Assembly (NCBI GenBank): GCA_029961685.1
Contig: JARWKL010000004.1
Coordinates: 31,377,645 to 31,441,644, forward strand
DNA: 64,000 nt
DNA from: Aristolochia californica
Taxonomy: Eukaryota; Streptophyta; Magnoliopsida; Piperales; Aristolochiaceae
Direction of reading: 5' to 3'
Notes under the pieces: model-generated
The model's database searches: none
What the model was told of the DNA's origin: nothing
The model's input: only the letters and a program-made list of their open reading frames with translations
Made by a program: the position numbers and the translations under genes
Part shown: positions 1 through 11,720 of the stretch, piece by piece
Position numbering within the stretch: position 1 is the first letter of the stretch
How the letters are laid out: each line of letters begins with the position of its first letter

Positions 1-110
1 ATTATGAGTACTCCCCGAATCCACAAGGCTTAATAGGGGCTGATCTTGGACTAACACACACACTTGCATCGTCTTGGTTGACTGGAGTCCTATGATTGCA
101 GTCAAAGAAA
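1..110 (-). pseudogene. gypsy aspartic protease, N-terminal fragment
   Basis: Continuing downstream of the zinc knuckle on the minus strand, the translation reaches LLSLVDSGSTHN, the active-site Asp-Ser-Gly motif of retroviral-type proteases. The rest of pol is outside the window. This part of the frame is open here. Confidence 0.7.
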
Positions 111-149
111 TAGCTGGTTCTTCAACCTCAACCTGTTCTACTTCTAGTC

Positions 150-1190
150 CCTCATCTTCCTCATTCTCAACTTCCAACCAAAATATTTTTTTACATTGAT
201 GACCGAAAGTGTACTGCTCATCACAATTGTAACATAATCCTTTAGCTCTTCGGTCTTCCACCTCTGTTCTGTTCAACTTTAGGATGAATGTCGAAGTAGG
301 AGTACTAGCCTTAGTTGTTGTAGGATTACCGGCAGCAACACTACCTCTCCACGGTTGGGCTGTTGTGGCCAACCCAGAATTATTTTTCCCCCCTTGCGAA
401 TTTGACCTACGTGCTTGAATCTTTTGCTTGGCTTCCAATGCCCTGGCCAAATTCATGGCTCTTGCTAGGTCCGTGGGGTGAGGAGTTCCACTTCTAATCG
501 GAGTGACTCAGTCAAACCTATTGTAAACAAACCAACATGTTGGTCAACCCTCACAACCTTACCTGCCTGGGCCAATTTTTCTTGGAAGTGTTTTTGGTAT
601 TGCTCCACACTTCCCATTTGTCTTAACAGCACTAAATCCCCCAATGGGTTGCTCTGAGTAGGTGGTCCAAACCGAAACGTGCACAACTCCTTAAATTCTT
701 CCCAATAAAGCCCTGGGTTCTCCAATTCTAGTTGATGGCCCCATAGTGTGCTTCATCAAGCATGTGGAAGGCGGCCAAACCCACCTTTTCTATTTTAGCT
801 ATTCTTTGGTTGGAAAAAAAATTTACATCTATAAAGCCATATTAGAAGGTCTTCAGACCCATTGAAAATAGGAAAGTCCAGTTTAGTGTACCTTGGAACC
901 GCCCCTCAGCCTGGACTGAAACTCCCACCATGTGTTGGATGCTCTGTGCATCCAGCAAACTGTTCGCCATGTCTGTTTGAAGGGCCTCTTCCCCCTTCCC
1001 TTGGGGGTGGATTTCTTCCTGAAAATAAATCATACATGCGATTAGTCACTGCTTCTAATTGTTGGTTTACCTCTTGAGTGACTCGACTATCTAACAGCGC
1101 TACCAATCGCCCTTCACTTTCCTCTTGCCTCTCGTTGAGCATCTCACTGAGCTTTGCTATCAGTTCCTCATTGTTGGACGACTCCTCCAT
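150..1190 (-). pseudogene. Ty3/gypsy gag pseudogene
   Basis: The product is the structural Gag protein. The minus-strand ATG at 1190 follows the primer site and opens a charged helical N-terminus (MEESSNNEELIAKL). A retrotransposon-gag capsid domain is clear at 465-725, with the typical RFGP...NPLGDL...GSVEQY pattern and a closing LFTIGL. A CCHC zinc knuckle (CYNCDEQYTFGHQC) follows at about 195-250. The N-terminal and capsid parts are in different frames and stops intervene, so an intact Gag is not encoded. Confidence 0.8.
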
Positions 1191-1213
1191 GCTTACCTGC
1201 TATGATACCAAAT

Positions 1214-1635
1214 TGTTATGGTCCCAAACCATTGACCTCGTGACTCGGGGAAGAGAGAAAGCATCTAGAGGTGCTGGAGTGAAACTAGGAAGGCCTGCTT
1301 TCCTTGGACGCCCTATGTTGGCGAGAAGGAGATAAAAGAAGGAGAAAATATCAGATTCATGGAGGGGAACCTTCACCCTTGTGTTCGATTTCGGAGAACA
1401 CCGATCCAATTTCTGAGAGAGATATTACTTGCCTTCTTCATTTCTGATAGCCCTTTTAAAGGCTAACAACACAAGGGAGTTCGAATGGAAAAATTACAAA
1501 AGTGCCATCACTGGCTATAACACTCCTAACCATATAAATAAAAAAGTAAAATTATAAATCCCCAAAGTACTTGAATGTGCATCCACCCATTGAGTTACTA
1601 ACTCATACGTGTCGCCTCTGAATAACTCCACAACA
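1214..1635 (-). repeat. 5' LTR of the left-edge gypsy element
   Basis: On the plus strand the segment begins TGTTATGG and ends CCACAACA, so it has TG...CA termini with short inverted ends. It is 422 bp. Directly beside its inner end (about 1197-1213) is a minus-strand TTGGTATCATAGC, a slightly mutated initiator-Met tRNA primer site. No second copy is in the window, so the boundaries rest on termini and primer site only. Confidence 0.75.
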
Positions 1636-1919
1636 GCTCCTCCTTTTCTTTAATATTTTTCTCACATTAAAATTACCACAACATATAAAATACATCTTTC
1701 TTGTACTTCTTCTTCTACTTCTCCCCCATCAAGTTGGCTTGAACCAAATACCATAGACGTAGTAATAAGCTCCTCCATCACAGTGTCCCAACCCAAGCAC
1801 CAACTCTCATATGTTGAAATGGGTGATAAGTGGGTAATGCCTGTCATTCACAAGATGGTTATAAAAGACCCACGGGTATATATATATATATATAAAAATG
1901 TCTCAATGGACTTAAAACA

Positions 1920-1974
<55 letters not shown>

Positions 1975-2071
1975 GTATATAAAGGTAAACCAACCAAAGC
2001 AACACACAAGAGGTTGGCCCAAAGGGGTATGTGAGAGTCAAATAAATGATGGTAGAAGAAAGGTTGCCAAA
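1636..2071. repeat. AT-rich flank with (TA)n microsatellites
   Basis: There is no gene between the gypsy LTR and copia-A. The stretch contains two TA dinucleotide runs, about 1878-1892 and 1921-1985; the second grades into GTAT repeats. Open frames across this stretch are artefacts of the repeat. A TATGTTGAAATGGG at about 1812 resembles an LTR edge but has no partner. Confidence 0.8.
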
Positions 2072-2462
2072 TGTTGGAAGATGGGCTCAAGCCCACGAGC
2101 TCAAGACAAGAAGCCCACACGTCAGAGTGGCATATGTGTAAAATATGGTACTCTCCATAAAGATGGCATAGAAGTGTAAATATGTGTTCCTTTTATGTCT
2201 TTTGTTTTATCAAGTTGTAGCCCTAAGGGCATTGTAAAACTATAAATAAAGGCATTGGCTAAGAGGTAGGGCATTGAAGCACTCTCCTCTCTTTCCACAA
2301 ATTTGTCCAGCCTTCATTTTTCTTTTTGACGCAACCCTCTTTTCCCTTAATCCAAACTCTCTCCTTCCACATTCTTCTTCTTCTCTTCTTCTTCTCTCTT
2401 CTTCTTCTTCTTCTTCTTTCTTGTTGATCTAAAGTTCCTTTCATGAGATCCTAAATTATACA
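2072..2462 (+). repeat. 5' LTR of copia-A
   Basis: The LTR begins TGTTGGAAGATGGG and ends AATTATACA. It includes a likely TATA element (ACTATAAATAAAGGC, about 2240) and a long CTT-rich pyrimidine stretch (about 2360-2420). The 3' copy matches along its whole length with scattered substitutions and a small indel. Confidence 0.92.
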
Positions 2463-3379
2463 TGGTATCAGAACAAGGAGTTTAGGATCTCTCTTCATGG
2501 AGTTATTATGAAATCTATTCAAGAATTTGTAAAAGGAGTTCAGTCATGAAGAGATAAGTTCTTGCTCTTCTTATTTATATTTTTTTTTGTTTCCTTTTCT
2601 TATTTACATACTCCTTTTTACTGTTTTTCTTTACTTCTTGAATTTTGAGTCACATCAAGTCAAGATAAATCTTTATATGTTGTAAAGATTTATTTCTATG
2701 ACTAAATTGATGTTATAATCTTGACTCTTTGTAAATCAATTACAAGAGTGATCAAGATCATTTTCTATTTGCATCTTATTAAGATTGATGGGTGAAATTC
2801 AATTACCTTTATGTAATTTGGATCCATCTCATTTGAGGTAGAATTCCAACACATGTTGTTGTATCTTCTCCTACTTAAGGTTGCTCATGTGTATGTGTTA
2901 TGTTGTTGGATGCCCATTATATGTTTGATGAAATTCCAACAGTCATTTACCATTTGTAGTTCCGTTTTTTTCTAACTTCCACAATTGAATTTTTGTTTAC
3001 ATTGAAGTCTCCCATGAGCTGAAGATAAATCTCTTCCAAGTGTCTTGGTTTGCCGTTAAATCTTCTCTAAATTTTAGTCTATTGCTCGTTTGTGTTGGAG
3101 TTTGGATTAAGGCCTAATCGGTTGCATATACTTTCTTCTCTTTTAAGAATACAAGAGAAGTTAAATGATGGCTGGATGTTATTATCACTTTCTAAAGGCA
3201 CAAATTTGTTGATAATTTGGTGCTTGCCCTCGTGAATGAAATTAGTTCTTGTTCTCTTTTGTTGGTGAATGATATGGTCTATGGGTTTTTCAAATTACAT
3301 TGAGTAATTGTTCTTTGAAGAAGGTCTTTTCCCTTGACCTCCATATTTTACTTGCCTCATCATGGAGATTGGATAAAAT

Positions 3380-3965
3380 AGTAGTAAGAGTGATATACTC
3401 TGTATTACTACAATTCCACATAGGGGTCTCTCCAATTACATGAGTTGGTCACAATCGGTTCGGAGGGTTCTTATTACTCGTGACCTCTTGATCCACATTG
3501 ATAACTTTCCTCTTCCGATTGATGAAGAAGATGTGTCCTACCATAAGTGGGTTACGGATGATAACATGGTAATAAGTTGCTCATTAATAGCATGGAAGAG
3601 CAGGTGGCCAACAATATGGTCCACTTGGAAACTGCCAAGAACATATGGGACACTTGTGCCAAGAACATATGGGACACTTGTGCCAAGTTTTACTCAAGCA
3701 CTGCTGCATTTCAAAAAATATATGATGTCTTACAAAACATGCTACATACAAAACATGGAGATAATATTCATGAATTTTTGGCGCGGTTTCGAGGTCTTCT
3801 TCAAGAATGGAAACTAGCTCAGCCATATTCCACGGATATTTCGGCTCAAGAACGACAAAGACAAGCTTTGGCAGCAGCCATTTACTTATCAAATATTAAA
3901 CCATACCTTGAGGTAGTCAAAACCTTAGCTTCTAAGTTCTTCTGCTCTTCCATCCTTCGATGATA
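3380..3965 (+). pseudogene. copia-A gag pseudogene
   Basis: This codes for a copia-type Gag (UBN2/gag-pre-integrase-like capsid) that would form the virus-like particle. The translation is similar to copia-B Gag: MSWSQSVRRVLITRDLL, then MEEQVANN and DNIHEFLARFRGLLQEW. A frame change occurs near 3577. The segment carries a 24-bp tandem duplication (3637-3660 and 3661-3684) that repeats eight residues (KNIWDTCA) in frame. The frame closes at a stop near 3961. Confidence 0.8.
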
Positions 3966-4027
3966 TTAGTGCTACATTACTACGGATACCAGATCCATCC
4001 CCTCCTTCTCCTATTGATGCTCTATCG

Positions 4028-4804
4028 GTGATGTTCTCTGGAAATCGGGGAACATCTTCCTCATCCCGAGGATGGGGCAGAAATATGATAGGGGGTCGAA
4101 CTATGAGAGGGGCTAAAAATAGTGGTGGTAGAACGGATCAGAATTCTTTCCGTACTGAGCCTCAACTTTGCACTTATTGTGGCCGTCAAAACCACCTTGT
4201 GGCATCACGCTGGAAACTTCATGGCAAGCCTAATTGGGCCACAACTAACCCAGTCTCGGTTAACGTTGAGAAAATTGAAGATAAGGCTGAATCATCATCC
4301 GAAAATGTGACTCTTACGGCTGAGGACTATGCTGCAGTTCAAAAAATGAAGTCCTTCATGGAATCATCTATTCGCTCGTCATCTACTCCTGCCACTACTA
4401 TTGCCTCATGTATGCTTTCTTCCTCTTCTGCCTCTTCCTCTTCCTCTTGGATCATCAACTCCGGGGCCTCCGAACATCTATCAGGTAACAAACACTTGTT
4501 GCAGTTCTTAACTCCTTGTTATCCTCATAAATTCATTACTATTGCTGATGGTACCCAAACCAAGGTCCTTGGCAATGGTTCCTTCTCCCTTACTTCATCT
4601 ATTCCCCTTCAAGATGTTTTGTTTGTTCCTCGATTTCCTTTAAATTTGCTCTCGGTTAGTCAATTGACCAAACAATTAAATTGCTCAATCACCTTTTCAC
4701 CATCTTATTGTGTCTTTCGGGATCTCACTACGAAGCTGGTGATTGGTGGCGGCCATGAAAAGGGGGGTTTGTACTACTTCACTCTTACTCCATTAGTTGC
4801 ATGA
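4028..4804 (+). pseudogene. copia-A gag C-terminus, zinc knuckle and protease
   Basis: The open stretch holds a glycine/arginine-rich segment and a degenerate zinc knuckle (CTYCGRQNHLVASR, where the last Cys has become Arg). The protease region follows, with WIINSGASEHLSGN in place of the usual D-S-G active site, so the catalytic Asp appears to be Asn. It ends at a TGA at 4802-4804 where the copia-B relative reads through. Both losses fit C-to-T/G-to-A decay of methylated sites. Confidence 0.82.
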
Positions 4805-4829
4805 TCGTTCACTACATCTGAGACCCAAC

Positions 4830-5650
4830 TTTGGCACAACCGACTTGGTCATCCGTCTACCCCGTCACATCGTTCTTTGGTTCCATCATTAAAAGGAATT
4901 TCTAATTTCAGTTGTAAGGTTTGTCAATTAAGTAAACAAGTCAGGAGTACATATTCTCCTCATCTTACAACTACAAGTACTGCTCCGTTTGAGCTAATAC
5001 ATTCTGATGTATGGGGCCCTTTATGTGTCTCAAATATTTCCCAAGTTAAATATTTTGTCATTTTTGTTGATGATTTTACTTGAGTGACTTGGTTATATCT
5101 ATTTAAAGAGCATTCCGAAATTCTTCCTTTGTTTAAAAATTTTCATGCAATGGTCTTGACACAATTTGGGAAGAAAATTCAAACCCTTAGATCTGATAAT
5201 GCTAAGGAATACATGTCTCATGACTTCAAATCATTTTGTGAGAGTAATGGGCTTATTCATCAAACATCATGTGCCTATACTCCTCAACAAAATGGTGTTG
5301 CTGAAAAGAAGAATCATCATCTTCTTGAAGTTGCTCGGTGCCTCCTCTACTCCATGAAGGTACCCTATTTCTATTGGCCTCATGCTATATTTACAGCATG
5401 CTTTCTAATTAATAGGTTACCTTGATCAGTCCTTCATCATAAAACTCCTTACTTTGTGTTATTTAATGGTGAAGATCCTTTTTCTCTTCCTTTGAAAGTT
5501 TTTGGATGTACGTGTTTTGTTCATTTTACATTCCCACATAAAAATAAACTTGATCCTCGGTCTATGAAGTACATATTTTTGGGGCACTCTCGCACCCAGA
5601 AAGGTTATGTCTGTTACAATCCTACCCTTTTAGAGAATGTTTATCTCTAG
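4830..5650 (+). pseudogene. copia-A integrase pseudogene
   Basis: This is the integrase region. The HHCC zinc-binding part ([10 protein letters not shown], then CKVCQLSKQ) precedes the rve catalytic core, with HSDVWGPL, FVDDFT, LRSDNAKEY and [10 protein letters not shown]. In-frame TGA stops sit at 5081-5083 and 5423-5425, and another stop lies near 5648. The first replaces what copia-C reads as Arg. Confidence 0.88.
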
Positions 5651-7511
5651 GGATGTGACTTTCTTTGAGGACACCCCCTTCTACTCCTCCCATGATGCTC
5701 CTCCAGGATAGACTTGTCCTTCTACTACTCCTTGTCCACTTGTGCCGTTCAATCCTGAAGTGGAATCATCCCTTGATGCACCGATCGTACCTTCACTTGT
5801 GGAGATGTCGGATACACCTGAGGTAACTCCTTCTCCTTCTATGTATGGGCCTGAATTTGATACTCGGCCTATTGCTTTAAGAAGAAAACGTCACCCCTGT
5901 ACTACTTCGCATCCTATCTCAAATTTTATGTCTCACCATCGCTTGTCTTCCGAGTGTTTTCAATTTCTTGCGTCCATTTCTTCTACTTCCGTTCCGCAGT
6001 CGTATCAAGAGGCCCTGAGACATCCAGAATGGAAGGCGGCTATGGATGAAGAAATGCATGCCTTATACGAAAACCAAACCTGGTACTTAACATCACTCCC
6101 GAAAGGTAAAAGACCAGTTGGTTGTCGATGGGTTTTTTCGGTGAAACATAATAAGGATGGATCAGTTGCTCGTCTTAAAGCTTGATTGGTTGTTAAGGGC
6201 TATACGCAGTGTTATGGAATAGATTATGAGGAGACCTTCTCTCCTGTTGAAAAATTGAATTCGGTACGTTTATCGATTGTTGCTAACTCCTCATGGCCCA
6301 TCTATCAGTTGGATGTTAAAAATGCTTTTTTAAATGGTGATATCAGTGAGGAAATTTATATGGTTCAACCACTTGGTTATGTGGTTGAGGGGGAGTTAGT
6401 ATGCTGGTTAAAAAAGTTTTTATATGGGCTTAAACAGTCCCCTCGGGCTTGGTTTGATCAATTTAGTCAAACACTCCTAAGGTTTGGTTTTCATCGGTGC
6501 TCAGTTGATCATTTCGTTTATTATAAAGATACAGTCAAAAGGAAAATATTATTGGCTGTATACGTGGATGATATTATCTTAATCGGTGATCATGTCTTCA
6601 GCATACAAGAGGTGAAGTAGATGATATGTCAGAAATTCAAGACTGAAGATCTTGGTATGCTTAAATATTTTTTGGGTATAGAAGTTCTTCAATCCAAACA
6701 TGGGATAATATTGTCTCAAAGGAAATATGTCTTGGATCTCCTTGAAGAAATAGGAATGAAGGTTTGTAGACCAGTTGACACACCTATGGATACAAATGTA
6801 AAATTATGTGCCAGAAATGAAGAAGATATTGATATTGGCAAATATCAAAGACTCGAGGGCAAACTAATTTATCTCACGGTAACTAGGCCAGACATATCAT
6901 ATGTTGTAAGTGTTGTGAGTCAATTCATGCACAAACCACAAATTACCCACTGGCAGGCTTTAAAGAGAATATTACGTTATCTAAAAGGAGCTCCAGGAAG
7001 AGGATTGTTGTATAAAAAACATGGGCACTTCAACATAGAAGGCTTCTCAGATGCAGATTGGGCTGGATCTCCAGATGATAGAAAATCTACATCAAGATAT
7101 TGTACTCTGGTTGGGGGAAACTTGGTTACATGGAAAAGTAAGAATCCAAATGTAGTTGCAAGATCTACCGCTGAGGCAGAACACAACGCTATGGCCCATA
7201 ACGTTAGTGAACTTTTATGGGTCAAGACCCTTCTTACCGAACTAGGTTTTTATAAAAAGGGGTCCATAAATCTGTATTGTTATAATCAAGCAGCCATTCA
7301 TATCACTTCAAATCCAGTTTTTCATGAAAGAACTGAACATATTGAGGTGGATTATCATTTTATACGGGAGAAGTTTCAAGCAAGAATAATCTCTCTCAAA
7401 CATGTGTCATCTCAAGAACAAGTAGCTGATATTCTCACTAAACCCGTTACATCTAAAATCCTATCGTTTATATGTGGCAAGCTGGGTATTTATGATGTCT
7501 TTCTCCTCTAG
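5651..7511 (+). pseudogene. copia-A reverse transcriptase and RNase H pseudogene
   Basis: The RVT_2 domain starts near 6000 (AALRHPEWKAAMDEEM-like), with GCRWVF, ETFSPV, QLDVKNAFLNGD, YGLKQSPRAW and the catalytic YVDDIILIG box, followed by LKYFLGIEV. RNase H follows (FSDADWAGSPDDRKSTS, WKSKNPNVVARSTAEAE) and the frame ends near ADILTKPV. Stops interrupt at 6183-6185 (CGA to TGA) and 6618-6620. The YVDD active site itself is intact. Confidence 0.92.
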
Positions 7512-7523
7512 CTTGAAGGGGAG

Positions 7524-7923
7524 TGTTGGAAGATGGGCTCAAGCCCACGAGCTCAAGACAAGAAGCCCACACGTCAAAGGAGTGGCATATGTGTAATATA
7601 TGGTACTTTCCATAAAGATGGCATAGAAGTGTAAATATTTGTTCCTTTTATGTCTTTTGTTTTATCACGTTGTAGCCCTAAGGGCATTGTAAAACTATAA
7701 ATAAAGGCATTGGCTAAGAGGTAGGGCATTGAAGCACTCTCCTCTCTTTCCACAAATTCGTCCAGCCCTCATTTTTCTTTTTGACGCAACCCTCTTCTCC
7801 CTTAATCCAAACTCTCTCTTTCCACGTTTTTCTTCTTCTCTTCTCCTTCTCTCTTCTTCTTCTTCTTCTTCTTCTTCTTTCTTGTTGATCTAAAGTTCCT
7901 TTCATGAGATCCTAAATTCTACA
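7524..7923 (+). repeat. 3' LTR of copia-A
   Basis: The LTR starts TGTTGGAAGATGGG right after the purine tract and ends AATTCTACA. It is 9 bp longer than the 5' copy, partly from CTT-repeat length and a small insertion near 7577. Confidence 0.92.
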
Positions 7924-8944
7924 TCAAATAACCAATGGGTAATTGGTAAGAAAGAACATAAGATGTTGAGTCCACCATGTGCTTTATTTTTCTAATAAAT
8001 TCAAATTTCCCATAAGACGAACCAATGCCGACAACGGTCAACAAATAATGAACCCAAGGCAAGCAGCCGAGGAGTTCTTCTTCAAAAATAATATCTCAAT
8101 CAAAGAGACACAATAGCAGCAATGGAAATGGCCCAATGCCCAAATTTACAATAGTATAGCAGTAGATAAACAGTATATAATGAAAGTCCTTAAGATTAAT
8201 AAGAACACATGAAATAATTTGGCTTAAATTCGGATTTTGCAATACAACGGGATTCTAATATGACCTTTGATTATTCCAATGCAAATATATCCTTAAATAT
8301 AGATCAAATTGACATGAAATTTTCTACTTTTGAAACTAGACTTAAACACCTTTCATCCAAGTATAACTTTATTTCATAAAATACAATACTATTTGGATAT
8401 ATAATCTGATAGATTTTAGTCTTTGTAATCTGGCCAAAATAAGTACTCTTTCTCCTTTTGCCAGCATAACCATTGACTCTTCCAAGATCACTATAACCAT
8501 ACAAAAAACTCAAATCAAGAATTGGTTGAATAGGTAAGAAAAAAGACTTACAAATATTTCTTTTGATATATAATTCTCCATATAAAGTATCGTTCTTATA
8601 GCATTAAATAGCTCGGAAGTTGAATCTTTATGCTGCTACTTGAACCTCTTTTGCAATATGAGCTTTGTTGCTTCAAATATCAATTTCTCTTTGTAGATAA
8701 CTCCGATCGCAAAAAATCATTTTTCCTTGGAAAGTAGACTCAAATATATTTCTGTCGATATATAATAAAAAATATGAAAACTCAGTATAGAGGTGATAAC
8801 GCAAAGAAAACAACAGGTATAGGGAGTGAAAAGAGAAAAAAAAAGATTAATACAAACCTAAACAGCTAGAGATAATAGATCATAAAATATCACATTATGT
8901 CTGTGGATTGACCGAGTCAACTCACAAAACTTGATCGGATACCA
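7924..8944. other. AT-rich spacer without recognised gene
   Basis: I see no coding region here. If the LTR at 8945-9175 is the 5' LTR of a minus-strand element, this stretch would be its leader or internal part, cut on the left by copia-A. No gag or pol similarity was visible on either strand. Confidence 0.6.
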
Positions 8945-9175
8945 TGTTGAATTTATGGAAAATAAAAAAAATTCATTGACTTATGTAATCAGAGTACATG
9001 AACCTCTATTTATAATAGAGGAGGTGGTAGAGTCCAATTACAATTAAACTACCTTTGTCCCAATTACACCCAAACTCTAATACTTAAAGATAAGTCCAAG
9101 CATAATTAAATAACCCAATATAAATAGAAGACTAACATGACCAAAACACCTTTAAACTGAAACTCTTCTGTAACA
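8945..9175 (-). repeat. LTR (solo or 5' LTR) of a small copia-like element
   Basis: Minus-strand reading starts TGTTACAGAAGAG and ends TTCAACA, and is followed directly (8944 downward) by TGGTATCCGATCAAG, a primer-site-like sequence. The length is 231 bp. The termini and primer motif support an LTR; no partner copy is seen. It abuts the truncated 3' LTR of copia-B within a few bases, suggesting insertion into or recombination with that LTR. Confidence 0.65.
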
Positions 9176-9479
9176 CCTACTTCCATAATAATTTTAGCTC
9201 TATAAGACTTCTTATTGTGTAAGACTCATCATGCCACCTCATATGGTCATGGTGGGTCCCACCAGCTTGTGTGATTATGATGGATCCATATCTTATGGGC
9301 TTAGGCCCATCTTCCAACACTCTTGGATATGTGGGCCTACCTTGGTCGTGTGGGCTTAGGCCCATCTTCCAACACTTCAGGGGTGGAGTGACATCGACAT
9401 TAAAGGACACAAATGGACGAGGAGTGGTGGGAGGGAATGACAAACCCGGAGGAGCATCATTCAAGGAATAGAATGAGGT

Positions 9480-10690
9480 GTCCTCCAAAAAGGTCACATC
9501 CCTAGACAAGTAACCGTCGAAGGTAGGATTTTAACATATATAACCTTTTTGGGTGCAAGAGTAACCCAAGAAAATGCACTTCATGGAGCGAGGAGCAAGT
9601 TTACTTTTCTAAGGAGATGTGATATGGACAAAACAAGCACACCCAAAGACCTTTATGGGAAGAGTAAATGGGCCTTCATAAGAAATAATACAAAATATGG
9701 AGTCTTATGACCAAGTACAGTTGAAGTAACCTATTGATAAGGAAACATGCCATAAGTATAGCATGAGGCCAATAAAGTAGGGTACCTTCATGGAGTAGAG
9801 GAGGCGCGGGCAACCTCATGGAGATGACGGTTCTTTCTTTCGGCAACACCATTCTGCTGAGGTGTGTAGGCACATGATATTTGATGGATAAGGTCATTAC
9901 CGTCGTAAAAGGACCGATACTCACTAGACAAGTACTCTTTAGCATTATCAGTTCTAAGTGCTTGAATTTTCTTGCCAAATTGGGTTAATACCATAGCATG
10001 AAAGGCCTTAGAGATAGTAAATATGTCAGACCTTTCTTTAAATAGATATAACCAAGTAACCCAGGTAAAATCATCAACAAAAGTAATAAAATATTTAACT
10101 GGAGAAATATTGAAGACACTCAAGGGTCCCCATACATCAGAATGTACTAGAGAAAACGGAGCAACACTTTTATTGGTAGGGTGAGAAGAATATGTGCTCC
10201 TCTGGTGTTTTCTTAACTGAAAAAGCTCACAATTTAAAGTAGACAAAGACTTTAAAGAAGGAAATAAATGTCAAAGAGAAGATGTAGAAGGATGGCCAAG
10301 CCAGTTGTGCCAAAGTTGTGCCTCGGATGGAGAAGATGAAAGTGCAGCTAACGGAGGCAGGTCTAAGTAATACAAACCCCCCTTTTCATGGCCTCCACCA
10401 ATCACCCGCTTTGTTGTTAGATCCTGAAATACACAAGAAGAGGGTGAGAAGGTGACATAGCAATTTAGATATTTTGTGAGTTGACTTACTGAGAGTAAAT
10501 TTAAAGGGGAATGAACGAACAAATAGGACATCTCGAAGTGGGATAGAGGGCATAATAGAAGATGAGCCATTACTAAGTAATTTGGTTTGGGTACCATTAG
10601 CTACAGTAACAAACTTATCGGGAATACACGGAGTTAAAAAATTTAGCATATGTTTGTTACCTGAAAGATGTTCAGAGGTCACGGGGTCTA
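9480..10690 (-). pseudogene. copia-B protease and integrase pseudogene
   Basis: The protease motif is damaged (IIDPVTSEHLSGN instead of a D-S-G core). The integrase part has LWHNWLGHPS, FVDDFTWVTWLY, ALRTDNAKEY and [13 protein letters not shown], so the core motifs survive in a stretch at 9788-10246. After SRDVTFLEDTSFYS the frame runs into the LTR at 9376 with no RT. Confidence 0.83.
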
Positions 10691-11720
10691 TTATCCAAGA
10701 TGAAGAGAAGTGGCTGAAGAAATAGTGGTAGCAACCGTAGGTAAAGATGTAAGGGAAGACCCCATGAATGACTTCATTCTTCCTAAATGTTTCAAAGTCT
10801 TCATGAGTGAGAGTCCTCTTCCCAATTTGTGATTCAGCCTTTTTTTCCCGTTTATCAATGGTAATGGAGGTTGGAGTAGTCGTGGCCCATTCCGTTTTTC
10901 CATGAAACTTCCAACAAGCTTCCACAAGATGGTTTTGACCGCAATAATAAGTACATATTTGAGGCTCTGTGCTACAGTAGCTAGGACCGGTGGTTCTACC
11001 ACCTCTTGTCCGGCCTCCTTTATAATTTTTGTTGCGGCCTCGATTGGAGGATGGTGTACCTCTATTACTTGAATACATAGCAGATGAAGCATCATTATTT
11101 AAATTAAGAGATGGATCAAGGATTCGCAGCAATGTGGCACTATTTCATCAAAGAACGGTAGAACGAAGGGGCTAAGAAGTTGAGTCTTAACAACTTCAAA
11201 GTATGGCTTGATATTTGTCAAACAAATTGATGCTGCTAAAGCTTCCCTTTGCCTCTCTTGGACTGAAATATCGGTGGAGTATGGTTGAGTGAACTTCCAC
11301 TCTTGAAGTAGACCCCGAACCGAGCCAAAATTGATGAATATTGTCTCCTTGCTTAGTATTGAGTATGTTTTGCAATACATCAAATAACTTTTGTAAAGAA
11401 ATCGTATTAGAATATAGCTTAGTACAAGTGTACCAAATCTGTTTGACTGATTCTAAGTGGACAACATTGTTGGCTACATGCTCTTCCATATTATTAATAA
11501 GCCAACAAATTACCAAATTATCATCCTTAACTCACTTTAGATAGGATTGACTTTCTTCATCAATCGGTGGAGAAGGCTTGGTTAAGTGATCGAGAAGGTC
11601 TCGAGTAATAAGAAACCTTCTTACCGATTGAGACCAACTAAGATAATTGCATAATACCCTTAAGGGAATAGTAGTAATTTTGAGTATATCATTCTTACTA
11701 CTTGTGTTTCCTTCAGCCAT
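10690..11720 (-). pseudogene. copia-B gag pseudogene
   Basis: The ATG at 11720 (MAEGNTSSKNDILK) is the best Gag start of the family in this window and shows the N-terminus the other copies have lost. The capsid region continues in shifted frames (MEEHVANN, STDISVQERQREAL). The zinc knuckle reads CTYYCGQNHLVEAC, so spacing between the cysteines changed by one codon each way while total length is kept. A stop at 11532 and frameshifts near 11200-11390 kill it. Confidence 0.78.

Larger units (their letters stand above)
1..1635 (-). mobile_element. Ty3/gypsy LTR retrotransposon, 5' portion, runs off left edge
   Basis: Read on the minus strand, the order is 5' LTR (1214-1635), primer-binding site, gag, zinc knuckle and the start of an aspartic protease; pol lies beyond position 1. 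The LTR ends are TGTTGTGG and CCATAACA, with a TGGTATCATAGC-type primer site just after. The gag frame is broken between about 840 and 910, where the N-terminal piece and the capsid piece are in different frames, so the copy looks dead. No target-site duplication can be checked because the other end is outside the window. Confidence 0.85.
2072..7923 (+). mobile_element. Complete Ty1/copia retrotransposon (copia-A), decayed
   Basis: A full-length 5.85-kb element. It has a 5' LTR (2072-2462), a primer site TGGTATCAGAAC starting at 2463, a ~0.9-kb leader, gag, protease, integrase, reverse transcriptase and RNase H in copia order, a purine tract GAAGGGGAG (7515-7523) and a 3' LTR (7524-7923). The flanking 5-bp sites are ccaaa (2067-2071) and tcaaa (7924-7928), which differ by one base and fit an aged target duplication. 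At least six in-frame stops, several of the CGA-to-TGA kind, show it is inactive. Its LTRs resemble those of copia-B and copia-C. Confidence 0.93.

Noticed and set aside
1848..2120. Open frames across the TA microsatellite
   Set aside because: They consist of YIYIYI repeats and exist only because the dinucleotide run has no stop.
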